From positions 3,312,476 through 3,376,475 of the forward strand of contig NC_134527.1 of NCBI RefSeq assembly GCF_027942865.1: a DNA stretch of 64,000 nucleotides, given 5' to 3'. Origin of the DNA: Odontesthes bonariensis. Lineage: Eukaryota > Chordata > Actinopteri > Atheriniformes > Atherinopsidae. Shown piece after piece: positions 29,673 to 41,557 of this stretch; the stretch's first letter is position 1, and each line of letters opens with the position of its first letter. The notes below the pieces were generated by a model. That model had not been told where the DNA came from. It saw only the letters and a list, made by a program, of their open reading frames with translations, and ran no database searches. A program made the translations under genes and the position numbers.

Positions 29673-31215
29673 TAGGGCTGGGCGAGTTAACTCGTTATTA
29701 TCGCGTTAACTCGTTGGTTATTTTTTTAAACTTTGTTTATTGAGCTTTTTTAACTCGCTGGTTATTTTTTTATTTTTTTAAACTTTGTTTATTGAGCTTT
29801 TTTAACTCGTTGGTTATTTTTTTATTTTTTTAAACTTTGTTTATTGAGCTTTTTTAACTCGTTAGTTATTTTTTTATTTTTTTAAACTTTGTTTATTGAG
29901 CTTTTTTAACTCGCTGGTTATTTTTTTATTTTTTTAAACTTTGTTTATTGAGCTTTTTTAACTCGTTGGTTATTTTTTTATTTTTTTAAACTTTGTTTAT
30001 TAAGCTTTTTTAACTCGTTCGTTATTTTTTTAAACTTTGTTTATTAAGCTTTTTTAACTCGTTAGTTATTTGACGCCGATAAATATTTTATCGCGCATTA
30101 ACGCAGTTTTTTTCAAATATAATTTTTTGGGGCTTTTGTGCCTTTAATGGAAAGTTCAGAGAGATAGGAAGCAGGGGGCAGAGAGAGGGGGAACAACATG
30201 CAGCACAGGGGCGTCCGATGCGAGACTATGTTGCCATTTCATAATTTTTGACAACTTTTCTGGTGAGACGGGCTCTGTAATGGTACGATATACTTTGAAT
30301 GAGTTGGTGTGATGCTACATGACATGAATTAAAACTATATTTCATGATAAAATGTGACATGAAGTGAGGTTAAATGAAACCATTTAATTACGGCTGGGCG
30401 AGTTAACTCGTTAATTATTTAACGAGTGCATTAACGCAGGTTTTTAATTTTTTTTAATTATTTTTTTGAATTATTTTTTGGGCCTTTTGTGCCTTTAATG
30501 GATATGAAAGTTCAGAGACAGGAAGCAGGGAGCAGAGAGAGGGGGAACAACATGCAGCACAAGGCCGTCCGATGTGGGACTCGAACCAGCTGCAGCGAGG
30601 AATATATAGCCTCTTGTACATGGGGCTGTTTTATTATTTATTTTATTATTGTAAAAGTCTGTTGCTCACAGGCTTTTATTTTGTAAAAGTCTGTTGCTCA
30701 CAGGCTTTTATTTTGTAAAAGTCTGCTGCTGTCTGCTGCGGAACAGGAAAAGAAAGTAATCGGCGGATCCACCAAACATGGAGAAGGGTACGGAACTTTT
30801 ACTCGGCCATTTTCATGTTAAAGTTCTTCCAGACGGCGGAGTCGACAGAACCAAAGTCATCTGTAAACACTGCCAAGTTGAATTGTCTTCTCAGCGTAGT
30901 AGTTCCAGTCTAAAATATCACTTAAAGGCAAAACACACAACTGATAGCAGCAAGTCATTCAAGGAAACAGACAGTGGAGCGAGGCTTCTACATAAAAACT
31001 ACAGAAAGATGCTGATGTTAAAAGTGTGTTTGCACAACAAATGTTATGGCACTTTCATTCATATGGCAGCACATTTAAAATAAAGCTAAATGCTAAAAGC
31101 TATACACTACTTTTGGATTCATTTTTGGATTCTGCGTACAAATGCGATTAATCGTGATTAATCAGGGAAATCATGTGATTAATTAGATTAAAAGTTTTAA
31201 TCGTTGCCCGGCCCT
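29673..31215 (+). mobile_element. Composite BED-finger hAT element, copy E7
   Basis: Same two-headed structure as E6, so the two arose by duplication of one block. Intact 101-codon BED frame at 30778-31083. Ends GCCCGGCCCTA. Differs from E6 mainly in minisatellite length. Confidence 0.7.
29706..30053 (+). repeat. Minisatellite of 44- and 52-bp units, 7 units
   Basis: Same units as 27863-28098 with lengths 44, 52, 52, 52, 52, 52, 44, summing to 348 bp. Internal units mostly carry TTGAGC where the E6 array mostly has TTAAGC. Confidence 0.9.
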
Positions 31216-31437
31216 AGTTTTTAAATGTTCTTCCTGATTTTTCAGGCTCAAAACTCTGCTGCATTTACTGTGAAAGTGAAGCTTCTTTCCAAAGGGATTA
31301 AAAGAAGAATCGACCCGTGTTTTAACCATGAAGTCTGCTGTGAATCAGCTCCGACTCACTTGTTGTTCCCTCCCCTTCAGATCTGCAGCTCATGATGGGT
31401 GTAACCAACAGAATGTGAACCGACCGGCTCTGTTCTC
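31216..31437 (+). repeat. Orphan TRIM 5' flank, 3
   Basis: Third orphan flank, here followed by the complete repeat R. The same arrangement recurs at 45342-45561 and 59099-59318 before array copies 3 and 4. Confidence 0.7.
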
Positions 31438-32404
31438 CACAGCCCTTTTACAGACAGCCGTTCCGCTTCCTATTCGCCCCATTATAAAAAATTTGGCTGC
31501 AGTTCTGTTGATTTTGTCTGGGGGCGCTGGCGAGCGAGTGCAGAATGACCATTGGCCATAGGGCTGGCGCTAATAACTCAAAAAATGTCCCCGCTAGTGG
31601 CTGAAACCTGAAAATATTACTGTGATTTCTGACAGAGGGATGTGGATTTATATCGAAAGTACAATAACCTGGGAGTTATATCTTTCTGTTTTCTTACAGG
31701 TCTGGCATTTGCGAGTCAGTCTCCGCTAGCATCTAGCTAACGGAATCTGAAGAACGCACGGCTGATTACGACCGGCTGCTTTACGGCACTCGTCCACTGT
31801 GCCAGAGTGCTAACCTGGTGCCGCTAACAACAACCAAAGCTAAACCAGAGGCTAGTCAGAGAGTATGTAAAAGGGCTGTGCTGAAATCTGTAACTATTTG
31901 AGCTAACACCTCTCTGCTAGCTCAGCGCTAGGACTGACCATGCCGTAAAGTGATGCCACATGCGTGACGTCACTTGGGATGCAATACTGACAATAAATGT
32001 GTATTTTAAACAAATCTAGTGAGTCTAAAAAATCAAACCAAGTGCCGTTTGAAATGATAATTTATCCTGCCTTTAGGAAAATTAAAATGAAAAAATATAA
32101 AAAATGATATCCAAAGCAATGGCTGCATCTAAGGTGGATCTCATAGTACCACCAGAGAGTTCTGCCTGCTCTGCACTGCTTCGTTGGCGCCCCCTAGAGT
32201 GCAGTACCACCCGGAAAAAGCCGCCAGCTTTCCCTCTCCTCATAATAGAGACTCTCTGGTAGCGCCCAATAAACGGCTCTAGGCATTCGTAAACCACGCC
32301 TCAAATACGAGAAAATGCACACCTAGTTCCCAGACCACCATCTCATCGAGGTGTGGACGCGTCAGCCAGGCTACATGTCTACTGGAAAAAATGAGAAATT
32401 GTTT
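31438..32404. repeat. Repeat R, full form, between TRIM unit and atp8b1-C copy 2
   Basis: About 970 bp, nearly identical to 45562-46528 and 59319-60285. Contains a TTTCTTACAG acceptor-like site (about 31690-31700) and ACAATAAATGTGT (about 31990). Its longest frame, on the minus strand (32082-32297), has no recognised similarity. Could be a decayed retroposon; I cannot class it. Confidence 0.45.
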
Positions 32405-32415
32405 CGGTAAATCAA

Positions 32416-32478
32416 AATTATGACTTTGAATCTCATAATTATGACTTTCTATCTCATAATTGTGACTTTGAATCTCAC
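32416..32478 (+). repeat. 21-bp tandem repeat, three units, at the duplication junction
   Basis: Units AATTATGACTTTGAATCTCA plus one base, three times; three also at 46540-46602 and one at 60297-60317. The last unit runs directly into the atp8b1-derived sequence. Confidence 0.85.
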
Positions 32479-33262
32479 CACCAATCTTTTTAGCGGTGAG
32501 AGTGGGAATCGAACTGCCAACCTTCCAGTTTTTGGACGACCCACTGAGCCGCGGCCGCCTAATATAACAGCATATTTTTCCCCCTTTCTTCCTCCTTCTC
32601 GGCCAGTATTTTAATTTAGCCAGGATTTAATCAAAGTCAAAATTTTTCATGTTTCAACTTTAAACTTTCACCAAATGGAGACATTTTTAAATCCAGGTTA
32701 AAAACATTTCTGTTCTCATGTGTCTATGCATGAAATCTGCACGATATCTTTTAACTTATCTGGACTGTTGCTTGTTTTTAAATTCATTTAAATTATTTTG
32801 TTTCTCTTTCTATTCTTTTATGTATTCTTAATGCTTCTTCCACTCCCTGCTGCAATGCTTTTATTTTATGTGAAGCACTTTGAATTGTTTTGTGCATGAA
32901 ATGTGCTACAAATAAACTTGATTTGATTTGTTGTTTTCTGTGTCTGCAGTGAGAAGCTGAGGATTCGTCAGACGAGAAGGAGAAATGAACCTCCTTCAAC
33001 TTCTCGGCGCAACAAGAACCTTTCGGAGCCTTTCTTCCCCGGCTCCGGCAAAAACGCGCTCGTCATCACCGGAGGATGGCTGGTGAGACCCGTTCTGCAC
33101 CAATAATCTGTCAGACTTTGGTTTTAGATTCATTCAAAGTGTTTCTGATGTCCGTCTCTAACTTCATTCTTACAAAACGATACGAGTGGAATGAATTCAT
33201 ATCGCATGTAGGCACATATTTGTGTTCAAAATGACATTTTTAACTGAATTTGTAAAAATATA

Positions 33263-33850
33263 GGCTGTGTTCGAAACCACATACTACATACTCATCGATC
33301 AGACAGTATTCAGAGCGTTTACCCACAATGCATTTCGCTCCTGCCCGAGCCGAAATCAGCCGGCCTGAAGCTGATTTCTCTTAAGCTCTAAACTCTGTGA
33401 ACTTTAGCAACATTTGAAACATTTTCAGGTGAGAAAGTAGTCGTTTAGATCCCCAACGTGTTGAAAACCTGACAAAATACCGGCTGTTTACAATTTTGTT
33501 CCCACGAATTCGGCGCTACTAAAGCTAGCCGCAGTGAGCAACGCACTTCTGGTTATTTTCACAAAATAAAATACCCGTTGCCTTTTATCATAGGGAAAGC
33601 CATTATGATACAATTGGTGCTTTTATTTTGAAAACAGGAAGTGAACCTACCCTCGTTGTAGCTAGCTTGAAACTGCCGTTTTGACAGGAAATGACGATCG
33701 GCGACGTCAGGTTACGTTGCATCTTGGGTAGTTTGAGTATGAGTAGTAACCTCATGATGCATACCCAACATTTAGGAGAATCTAGTATGCATCCGGGAAC
33801 TTAAAAAAAGTTAAAGTTAGTAGGAGAAGTAGGCGGTTTGGAACACAGCC
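33263..33850. mobile_element. MITE (GGCTGTGTTCGAAACC ends) in copy 2
   Basis: Counterpart of 14212-14829, inherited with the duplication; lacks the extra CATACTTCCATACTA units of the parent near its left end. The equivalent elements in copies 3 and 4 are 47387-47974 and 61102-61689. Confidence 0.7.
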
Positions 33851-34426
33851 ATATTTCACATTTCCCCTCCTCTCATCAGTGAGTGCGGCGCCCCCTATGG
33901 GCCGGCCGCCACTATTCTGGACATATTAGCAAAGAACTGAAAAAAACTGCTAATAATATGTTAGAAATGGCCAGTGATGTTGTTTCTTCAAACTCAAGAT
34001 GGCTTTTTCGTTTTTCTTCCGACAGAATGAGATTCTTTACGAAAAGAAGAAGAAGCGGCGCCGCCTCCGTCTTCGTCTTCGCCGCCTGGGAAAGCAACCT
34101 GCTCCCAGCAACCCGCAGGACGGCCAGCCGATGGACGACTTGGAGAAGGAGATGAGACAGGTAGGACTCAGCGCGTCGACCCGGAAGCTGCGCAGCGTTG
34201 CCGCGGTGATGTCAGACGGTGAAACGGGAATGCTCTTCCCCCGCAGGTGGACTTTGTGGACATGGCCTGTGAGTGCGAGTCGGTCATCTGCTGCCGTGTC
34301 ACGCCGAAGCAAAAGGCCAACGTGGTGAGTTTGGTGAAGAAGTACAAGAAGGCCGTGACGCTGTCCATCGGAGACGGAGCGAACGACGTCAACATGATCA
34401 AGAGTAAGAGGCGGGGACGGGCCTGG

Positions 34427-34628
34427 TTCAATTCAATTCATTTTTATTTATATAGCGCCAAATACAACAAATGTCATCTCAAGGCACTTGGATAATAAAA
34501 TCCAATTCAAGCCAATTGGAGTTCAATTAATTGTAATCATAATTATTCATAAAATAATCCAATTTGTTCATATAGAGCCAAAATAATTTCCTAGCTAAGG
34601 AAACCAACAGATTGCACTGAAACTTTTA
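34427..34628. repeat. Fish repeat in the intron between copy-2 exons 3 and 4
   Basis: TTCAATTCAATTCATTTTTA-TTTATATAGCGCC is a widespread teleost repeat start. Present in copies 2, 3 and 4 at the same place (also 48551-48752, 62266-62467) and absent from the parent, so it marks them as one group. Confidence 0.65.
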
Positions 34629-35141
34629 GTCTATTGTTATGTTAGCGGGGTGTGAGTGAGACTGCATTTGCACACAGATAAGCTACATAGCAGACTTTTG
34701 TAGTGATTATTTGCTGGGTATGTATATTTATTGATTTATTTATACTGTAGTCATGTGACTATAGTGACCTTGCCGTAGCTTAGCTTTAGCTGAATTGACG
34801 CCGCTGGTTTCGCCGCTCCTGTGGGCCCCCCCTGATTCCTCTCCCCGTCCCCCTCCAGCTGCAGATATCGGCGTGGGCATCAGCGGTCAGGAGGGCATGC
34901 AGGCCGTCATGTCCAGCGACTACGCCTTCGCTCAGTTCCGGTACCTGCAGCGCCTCCTGCTCGTGCACGGACGCTGGTCCTACATCCGGATGTGCAAGTT
35001 CCTGCGTTTCTTCTTCTTCAAGAACTTCGCCTTTACTCTGGTCCACTTCTGGTACTCGTTCTTCAGTGGATACTCCTCACAGGTCAGCAGCTCTGAATAC
35101 AGTTTGGTCTTCTTCTTCTTCCACCTTGGTTTTATAAAAAC

Positions 35142-35717
35142 CAGGGCTGGGCAACGATTAAAATGTTTAATCTAATTAATCACATGATTTCCCTGATTAA
35201 TCACGATTAATCGCATTTGTACGCAGAATCTAAAAGTAGTGTATAGCTTTTAGCATTTAGTTTTATTTTAAATGTGCTGCCATATGAATGAAAGTGCCAT
35301 AACATTTGTTGTGCAAACACACTTTTAACATCAGCATCTTTCTGTAGTTTTTATGTAGAAGCCTCGCTCCACTGTCTGTTTCCTTGAATGACTTGCTGCT
35401 ATCAGTTGTGTGTTTTGCCTTTAAGTGATATTTTAGACTGGAACTACTACGCTGAGAAGACAATTCAACTTGGCAGTGTTTACAGATGACTTTGGTTCTG
35501 TCGACTCCGCCGTCTGGAAGAACTTTAAAATGAAAATGGCCGAGTAAAAGTTCCGTACCCTTCTCCAGGTTTGGTGGATCCGCCGATTACTTTCTTTTCC
35601 TGTTCCGCAGCAGACAGCAGCAGACTTTTACAAAATAAAAGCCTGTGAGCAACAGACTTTTACAATAATAAAATAAATAATAAAATGTACAGAGGCTATA
35701 GTCCTCGCCCAGCCCTA
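35142..35717 (-). mobile_element. BED-finger hAT element, copy E8
   Basis: Counterpart of E2. The start codon region reads CTCCAGGT where others have CTCCATGT on this strand, so the 101-codon frame has lost its ATG and opens only from the internal Met at 35463. One terminus is CAGGGCTGGGC. Confidence 0.75.
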
Positions 35718-36024
35718 ATATGAACAGAACGCCGGCTCCAGAGCAGGACTTTTCTTCGGCCGCTGAAGTTTGTCCTACATTCTTTCACTTTATGTTTAAC
35801 TGTTTGGCTGCTAAATGTCACTACATCTTACTCACTGAATCTTTGAAATTGTCAGATCATCTCAGGGGAATCGCCTCCCAAAAAGTCTGTAAAGTCGTTC
35901 TTCTTGTCTGGACTTCCTAAATGCTTCTGCGGTTGATGCTCAGTTTTTGTTCCGTTGGGTCGGGCTCATGTGATGCAGATTCATCTTTTTTGCACATTCG
36001 TTTACTCACGAATTACACTACAGT

Positions 36025-36055
<31 letters not shown>

Positions 36056-37909
36056 TTTACACTATAATAACTAGTTTCCTTTCTGCAGATTGCCTATGAA
36101 GACTGGTTTATCACACTCTACAATCTGGCTTACAGCAGCATGCCTGTTCTACTCGTTGGACTTCTTGACCAGGTACAAACTGGCGTTGTCATGGATACGG
36201 AGGGCAGGAACGCGGTATTTAGGATAAACTGAGGCTTAACTTTGCTAACTTGCCTCCTTCTCGTCCCTCTGCAGGACGTGAACGACAGGCTGAGCCTAAA
36301 GTTCCCCAAGCTCTACGTGCCGGGCCAGCTGGGCACATTGTTCAACTACAAGAACTTCTTCATCAGCCTGTTCCACGGCATCTTCGTCTCGCTCATCATC
36401 TTCTTCATCCCGTACGGCGCCTTCCTGCAGACGATGGGGCAGGACGGGGAAGCTCCCTCCGACTATCAGTCCCTCGCCGTGGTAACGGCCTCGTCCCTGA
36501 TCTTTACCGTCAACCTGCAGGTGGGTCGCAGCTTCGGGACTCAGAGCAGCCGGAGTTTCAGGGTTAAAGGAGGCCTTTAATGCCTTTAATGCCTTTTAAT
36601 GACGTTCTCTCACATCTCGCCTGTCAGATCTCTCTGGATACCTCCTACTGGACCTTTGTGAACTGCTTTGCGGTGTTGGGCAGCATTGCCATCTACTTTG
36701 GGATGATGTTTGACATCCACAGCGCGGGGATCCATGTCATCTTCCCCACAGTTTTCACCTTCACAGGTTAGTCAGCAGAGTTTCCTCTTATTAAAGAGAA
36801 TAAAACGGCTGAAAATACTCCTGACAAAGAAACTGCGGTTCCTTTGAGCTTCGGCTCCATTCTCTGCTGCTCTTTTTGCTTGGTCTCGCCCCTTTTACCC
36901 AGAAGCACTTATTAGACAATCCAATATTTGTTCTGTATTAGTTCAACGCTTTCAGTTTGGTTACAACAACAGAGGTGGGTAGAGCAGCCAAAAACTGTAC
37001 TCAAGTAAAAGTAAAAGTAGTCATCCAAATAATTACTTGAGTAAGAGTAAAAAAGTGCTCGGTGAAAAAACTACTCAAGTCCTGAGTAACTGTTGAGTAA
37101 CGTCTGATTTATTTGTTAACACAAGCATTCAATCAGACAAAAATACTGAATAATCATCTTTAGGCAAATTAGAGTTCATCCAATTGATCAAATAAATTAA
37201 AATGAATTCATTAATTACAAAATAGCTTAAATTAAAATAATCCAGGTAAATTCAAGAACTTCAATAAAAAATAAAAGAGACTTAGGAAATGTTTAAAACA
37301 TATGTAACCCATATGTAACCTAAAAAACAAACATTCACCTATCCATGGGGGGAAAAACGAGTTTAGGAAACTTAGCGCTACATGTTTCCTCAAGTTAGAT
37401 GTTGAGTTTCTGCTGAAATGTGCGTTTGTTTTGGTTGACACAGAAGACACATAATGTAGCTGCTGTTTCTCACTCTTTGTAAGGTAAACATGCTTTCAGT
37501 ATGAGGCCTCGTCTGCGTCTTCATTTCCCACCGTTGGTTCTGACATTTTTCATCTGTTTCTTTCTTTGTTTGCTACGACTGCTAATGCTAGCTTAACCAT
37601 GTCAGAGTATTGACTGCAGTGGAGAAGAAGAAAGAAAAGCAGTTTCTTGCCACCTTGCAGCTGTATTCACGTGTGCATATTGTGCGTTTTTAGGTGCAGC
37701 GTCCAACGCTCTGCGCCAGCCGTACCTCTGGTTGACCGTCCTGCTGACGGTGGGCATCAGCCTGCTGCCCGTCATCTGCATCCAGTTCCTCTATAAAACC
37801 ATTTGGCCCTCTGAGGGAGACGAGGTGAGACCCCCGGCTAATTCCCAGCCTCGTACAGAAAACGGGGCTTCTAAAAAGATGGAAGATTTGGTGCTTGAAA
37901 TATTGTAAT

Positions 37910-38233
37910 TAGGGCTGGGCAACGATTAAAATGTTTAATCTAATTAATCACATGATTTCCCTGATTAATCGCATTTGTACGCAAAATCCAAAAATGAATC
38001 CAAAAGTAGTGTTTAGCATTTAGCATTATTTTAAATGTGCTGCCATAAGAAAGTGCCATAACACTTTTTTACAGAATAAAAGCCTGTGAGCAGCAGACTT
38101 TTACAAAATAAAAGCCTGTGAGCAGCAGACTTTTACAAAATAAAAGCCTGTGAGCAGCAGACTTTTACAGATTAAAACCTTCGTTAATGCGCAATAAAAT
38201 ATTTATCGGCGTTAAATAATTAACGCCCGGCCC
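37910..38233 (-). mobile_element. BED-finger hAT element, copy E9, short form
   Basis: Counterpart of E3 with one more subterminal AAAAGCCTGTGAGCAGCAGA unit than the parent element or E13. No reading frame. Confidence 0.75.
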
Positions 38234-38631
38234 AAATTTTTAATAATCAAGCAGCAGAAATAAATAGCCTTACAATGAAACTGTTTAAACTACTACAGAT
38301 GATGTGTTCTGTCCCTCTAAAATGGCAAAGGAAAAACGGTAAAACCGCATTTTTATTGCCTGCTTTTTTTCCCATAATGCATCAGATCCAGAGAAACCGG
38401 AAGAAGTACGAGATGGAGCTGGACGAGGAGGAGAAGAAGAAGAAGAAGAAGGAACCAACGGCCTTCCAGCGAGGCCGGCGTTCCCGCCGTTCCGCCTACG
38501 CCTTCTCCCACTCCCGCGGCTACGCCGACCTCATCTCCTCCGGGCAAAGCATCCGGCGGCGCCAGACCACCCACCACGGACCCCAGGACCGCATCAGGGA
38601 GCTCCCCCGGAGGGAGGCCGAGAACATCTGA

Positions 38632-39770
38632 GCGCCGAGGCGGAGCGAAGCGGCGGCCGAGGAGGTTTTTAGAACGCGGGAGCGGCGAGCTGAAAGGGCG
38701 AACATCAGAAACGCCCCTGAAGCTGCTCGGGTCATGTGACAGACGACTCTAACGGAGCGCTTTCCAAAGTCTGCAGCCTCCCGTTCACCTTCATGCACAG
38801 ACTCCCTGTTCGCTACGCAAAAACAGAAGAAGAAGAAAAACTCACCGAAGAAACGACCGCCGTCTCTGGGGTTAGATGCCGCGCAGCTCCTGTGGGGCTC
38901 ACAATGTTCTTTAACTCAGGATTTTTTTAGATGAAAGCCTTATTTTTAGTAAGTTCACCACCTGATGTGCTGTTATTTAACGACTAAGTTTTAGCTTCGT
39001 GTCCACAGAAATCTATAAACGATATTCCACTTAATCCCGTCGGAACGAACCAGATGAGACTTTGTTTGAGCCCAAACATTAAGGTGGGACGAAGCTAAAC
39101 TTGTTTTAATGTTTTATTCTAACCGGCGGTGGGGTGACGGACACCAGGCTTTAGGTGTTCAGCTGTTAAAGTGTCTTAATTTAAAAATAAGGTGCGTTTC
39201 TCCTGCTCTGCCCTGTCAAACCTGTCGTACTTAAGCACCAGTTTGAGTGGTATTGTCCTTTAAAATCTTCTGAACGGCTCCTTCTGTTGGTCCTGGACTT
39301 CACGTCCTGTTCTACGTTACATTCCCTCGTTCACAAACTTTTTTTTAACCATTTGTGGAATGAGAATTCAGCCAGTTTTAACTTGTAACAGCAGCTTTTG
39401 ATTGCACCAGTCTCCTGTTTTCTTTCCATCTTTTAAAAGTTCTTAAAAGCTAAATCACATGTTCCTTAAGTTAATTAAGATTTTCCGTTTGTTTTTTTTG
39501 TGTGTCACTGGTTTGTTTACAGCTTACCTGAATGAGATGCTCGTCTTTTTGTCAGACCTGTTATCAGATGGAGGATATCTGGGAGACGGCATTGAGCCAA
39601 ATGGATAATCGTTCTTATTCTGTTACTGATTCTTCTTCATGCTATTCTTACCGTATGTGTTTTATCGCTGAGTGAATGGTGGCAGGCGATCAACACTGCA
39701 GGTTGGTCTCTGTCACGTGATGCGGTTTTATCATGAGGTTATTAATAAAAGCCAGCGGCATATTTAAAAC
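38632..39770 (+). other. atp8b1: 3' UTR copy of atp8b1-C copy 2
   Basis: Collinear with the parent UTR and nearly identical, with AATAAA at 39744-39749. If copy 2 is ever transcribed it has its own 3'-end signal. Confidence 0.6.
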
Positions 39771-39869
39771 TCTGACTTGAGTCTCGTTTTTACGGCGCTG
39801 CAGGCACTGAATGTATCAACGGAAAGAGGAAACATTTTGGATTCGAGAGCATAAAGTGTCAGAAAACAT

Positions 39870-40714
39870 GGACTGTGTTAGAAACCGCCTACTTCTCCTA
39901 CTACTCCTACTAACTTTTTTTAAGTTCCCGGATGCATACTAGATTCTCTGAAATGTTGGGTATGCATCATGAGGTTACTACTCATACTCAAACTACCCAA
40001 GATGCAATGTAACGTGACGTCGCCGATCGTCATTTCCTGTCAAAACGGCAGTTTCAAGCTAGCTACAACGAGGGTAGGTTCCCTTCCTGTTTTCAAAACA
40101 AAAGCACCAATTGTATGGTAATGGCTTTCCCTATGATAAAAGGCAACTGGTATTTTATTTTGTGAAAATAACCGGAACTGCGGCTAGCTTTAGTAGCGCC
40201 GAATTCGTGGGAACAAAATTGTAAACAGCCGGTATTTTGTCAGGTTTTCAACACGTTGGGGATCTAAACGACTACTTTCTCTCCTGAAAATGTTTCAAAT
40301 GTTGCTAAAGTTTACAGAGTTTAGAGCTTAAGAGAAATCAGCTTCAGGCCGGCTGATTTCAGCTCGGGCAGGAGCGAAATGCATTGCTATTTTCACAAAA
40401 TAAAATACCCGTTGCCTTTTATCATAGGGAAAGCCATTACCATACAATTGGTGCTTTTGTTTTGAAAACAGGAAGTGAACCTACCCTCGTCGTAGCTAGC
40501 TTGAAACTGCCGTTTTGACAGGAAATGACGATCGGCGACGTCACGTTACGTTGCATCTTGGGTAGTTTGAGTAAGAGTAGTAACCTCATGATGCATACCC
40601 AACATTTCGGAGAATCTAGTATGCATCCGGGAACTTCTGCTTACTCAAACTCGCATACTAACTCAAAAAGTTAGTATGAGTAGTAGGAGAAGTATGCGGT
40701 TTCGAACACAGCCC
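39870..40714. mobile_element. Two MITEs in inverted orientation in unit 2
   Basis: 39870 to about 40385 is a MITE of the GGCTGTGTTC family in reverse orientation; 40386-40714 is a 5'-truncated one in forward orientation. About 300 bp of the two (39875-40171 and 40388-40714) are near inverse copies. Units 1 and 3 have a single forward element here. Confidence 0.75.
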
Positions 40715-41557
40715 TGGTCTCGCGGGCCTTTAGGTGCTCCTTAGCTCTTCGCATTCCTTCTGTTTTTGGGAGGTGCCAAATCGTTGATCTGGTCACCTCT
40801 AAAGCTTCAGCTGCCAGCTGGGCTCCTCCTTTTGGATCCACATCATTTTGTGATTATTTATTTAGATATTTAGGAAGTGTGTGTATATATATGGCATATA
40901 TTTATATAGGTGTATTGTAGTTGGGATATTTACAAACTCAAGAGTAGTTAAAAGGGAAATGAAAAAAGTATTGTACTTCTTCCCATACCTTCCGGTGTTT
41001 TGTACTTTGTGATTTAATTTTTTATTTCTTTTGTATGTACAAGTAGTTACATACGTTTTCTTTTTTTTACATGTTTGAAGATAAAAATCAATCAATCGAA
41101 TCTACTACAAAAACCGCTTGGAATCGGGCTCTTTTAGAGGAGAAATCGGTTTAATCTCTCTGGAATATATCGAGGAAACGGGCCGCATGTAATCGGTTGC
41201 ATTGAAGCTGTGAAAAGGAAGATGAAGAGGCTGAAAGCCTTAACGCGCTGTTGTCGTTAAACCAATCAAATTAGAGCGGAAAGTCGGCGTTCTGATTGCA
41301 TCCTGGCTGCTTCACTTCAAACTTTCTGTGATGTTCTCAACCAGCAAAACCTTCAAAAGCTTCCAGACCTGCCGGCAGCTGGAGTTGGAGGCTCAGTTTT
41401 TTACAGACCTGAAGATATGTCGGCGCCCTAAAAACTGCCACAAAGCTACAATATATTTGTGTTGATCAATTTGCTGGAATGTACATTTCCTCTCGTTTCT
41501 GTATTAATTCTCAACAAGAATGTCGGGTCCCCACGAAGTAAAAAGTGGAATATATTA
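40715..41557. other. Intergenic sequence of unit 2
   Basis: Collinear with 21672-22530, including the LINE-type tail and a short TA run. No gene seen. Confidence 0.5.

Larger units (their letters stand above)
32478..38631 (+). pseudogene. atp8b1: atp8b1-C copy 2: 3' part of atp8b1, nine intact exons, no catalytic exons
   Basis: Partial tandem duplicate starting in the middle of the intron before parent exon 20. Exons: 32950-33082, 34026-34160, 34247-34403, 34859-35082, 36089-36172, 36275-36520, 36628-36766, 37694-37824, 38386-38631. All keep GT-AG sites, phase and an open frame of about 497 codons. GDGAND is at 34370-34387, and M5-M10 and the C-tail are complete; DGET, DKTGT, KGAD and TGDK are missing, so it cannot pump lipid. 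Coding differences from the parent that I can see are one replacement (K to N in the first exon) and about five silent changes. No promoter or start codon is evident. Either a young pseudogene or a source of alternative 3' exons. Confidence 0.9.

Noticed and set aside
27863-30053. CRISPR-like array
   Set aside because: Direct repeats without unique spacers in a vertebrate genome; it is a minisatellite.
27527-31561. Repeated 73-77 codon frames beginning MKSAVNQLRL
   Set aside because: They lie in the orphan TRIM flank and repeat R, change frame between copies, and overlap what is non-coding flank at the real TRIM genes.
32082-32297. 71-codon minus-strand frame in repeat R as a gene
   Set aside because: Conserved only because R is duplicated; no domain, no start context, no similarity I recognise.
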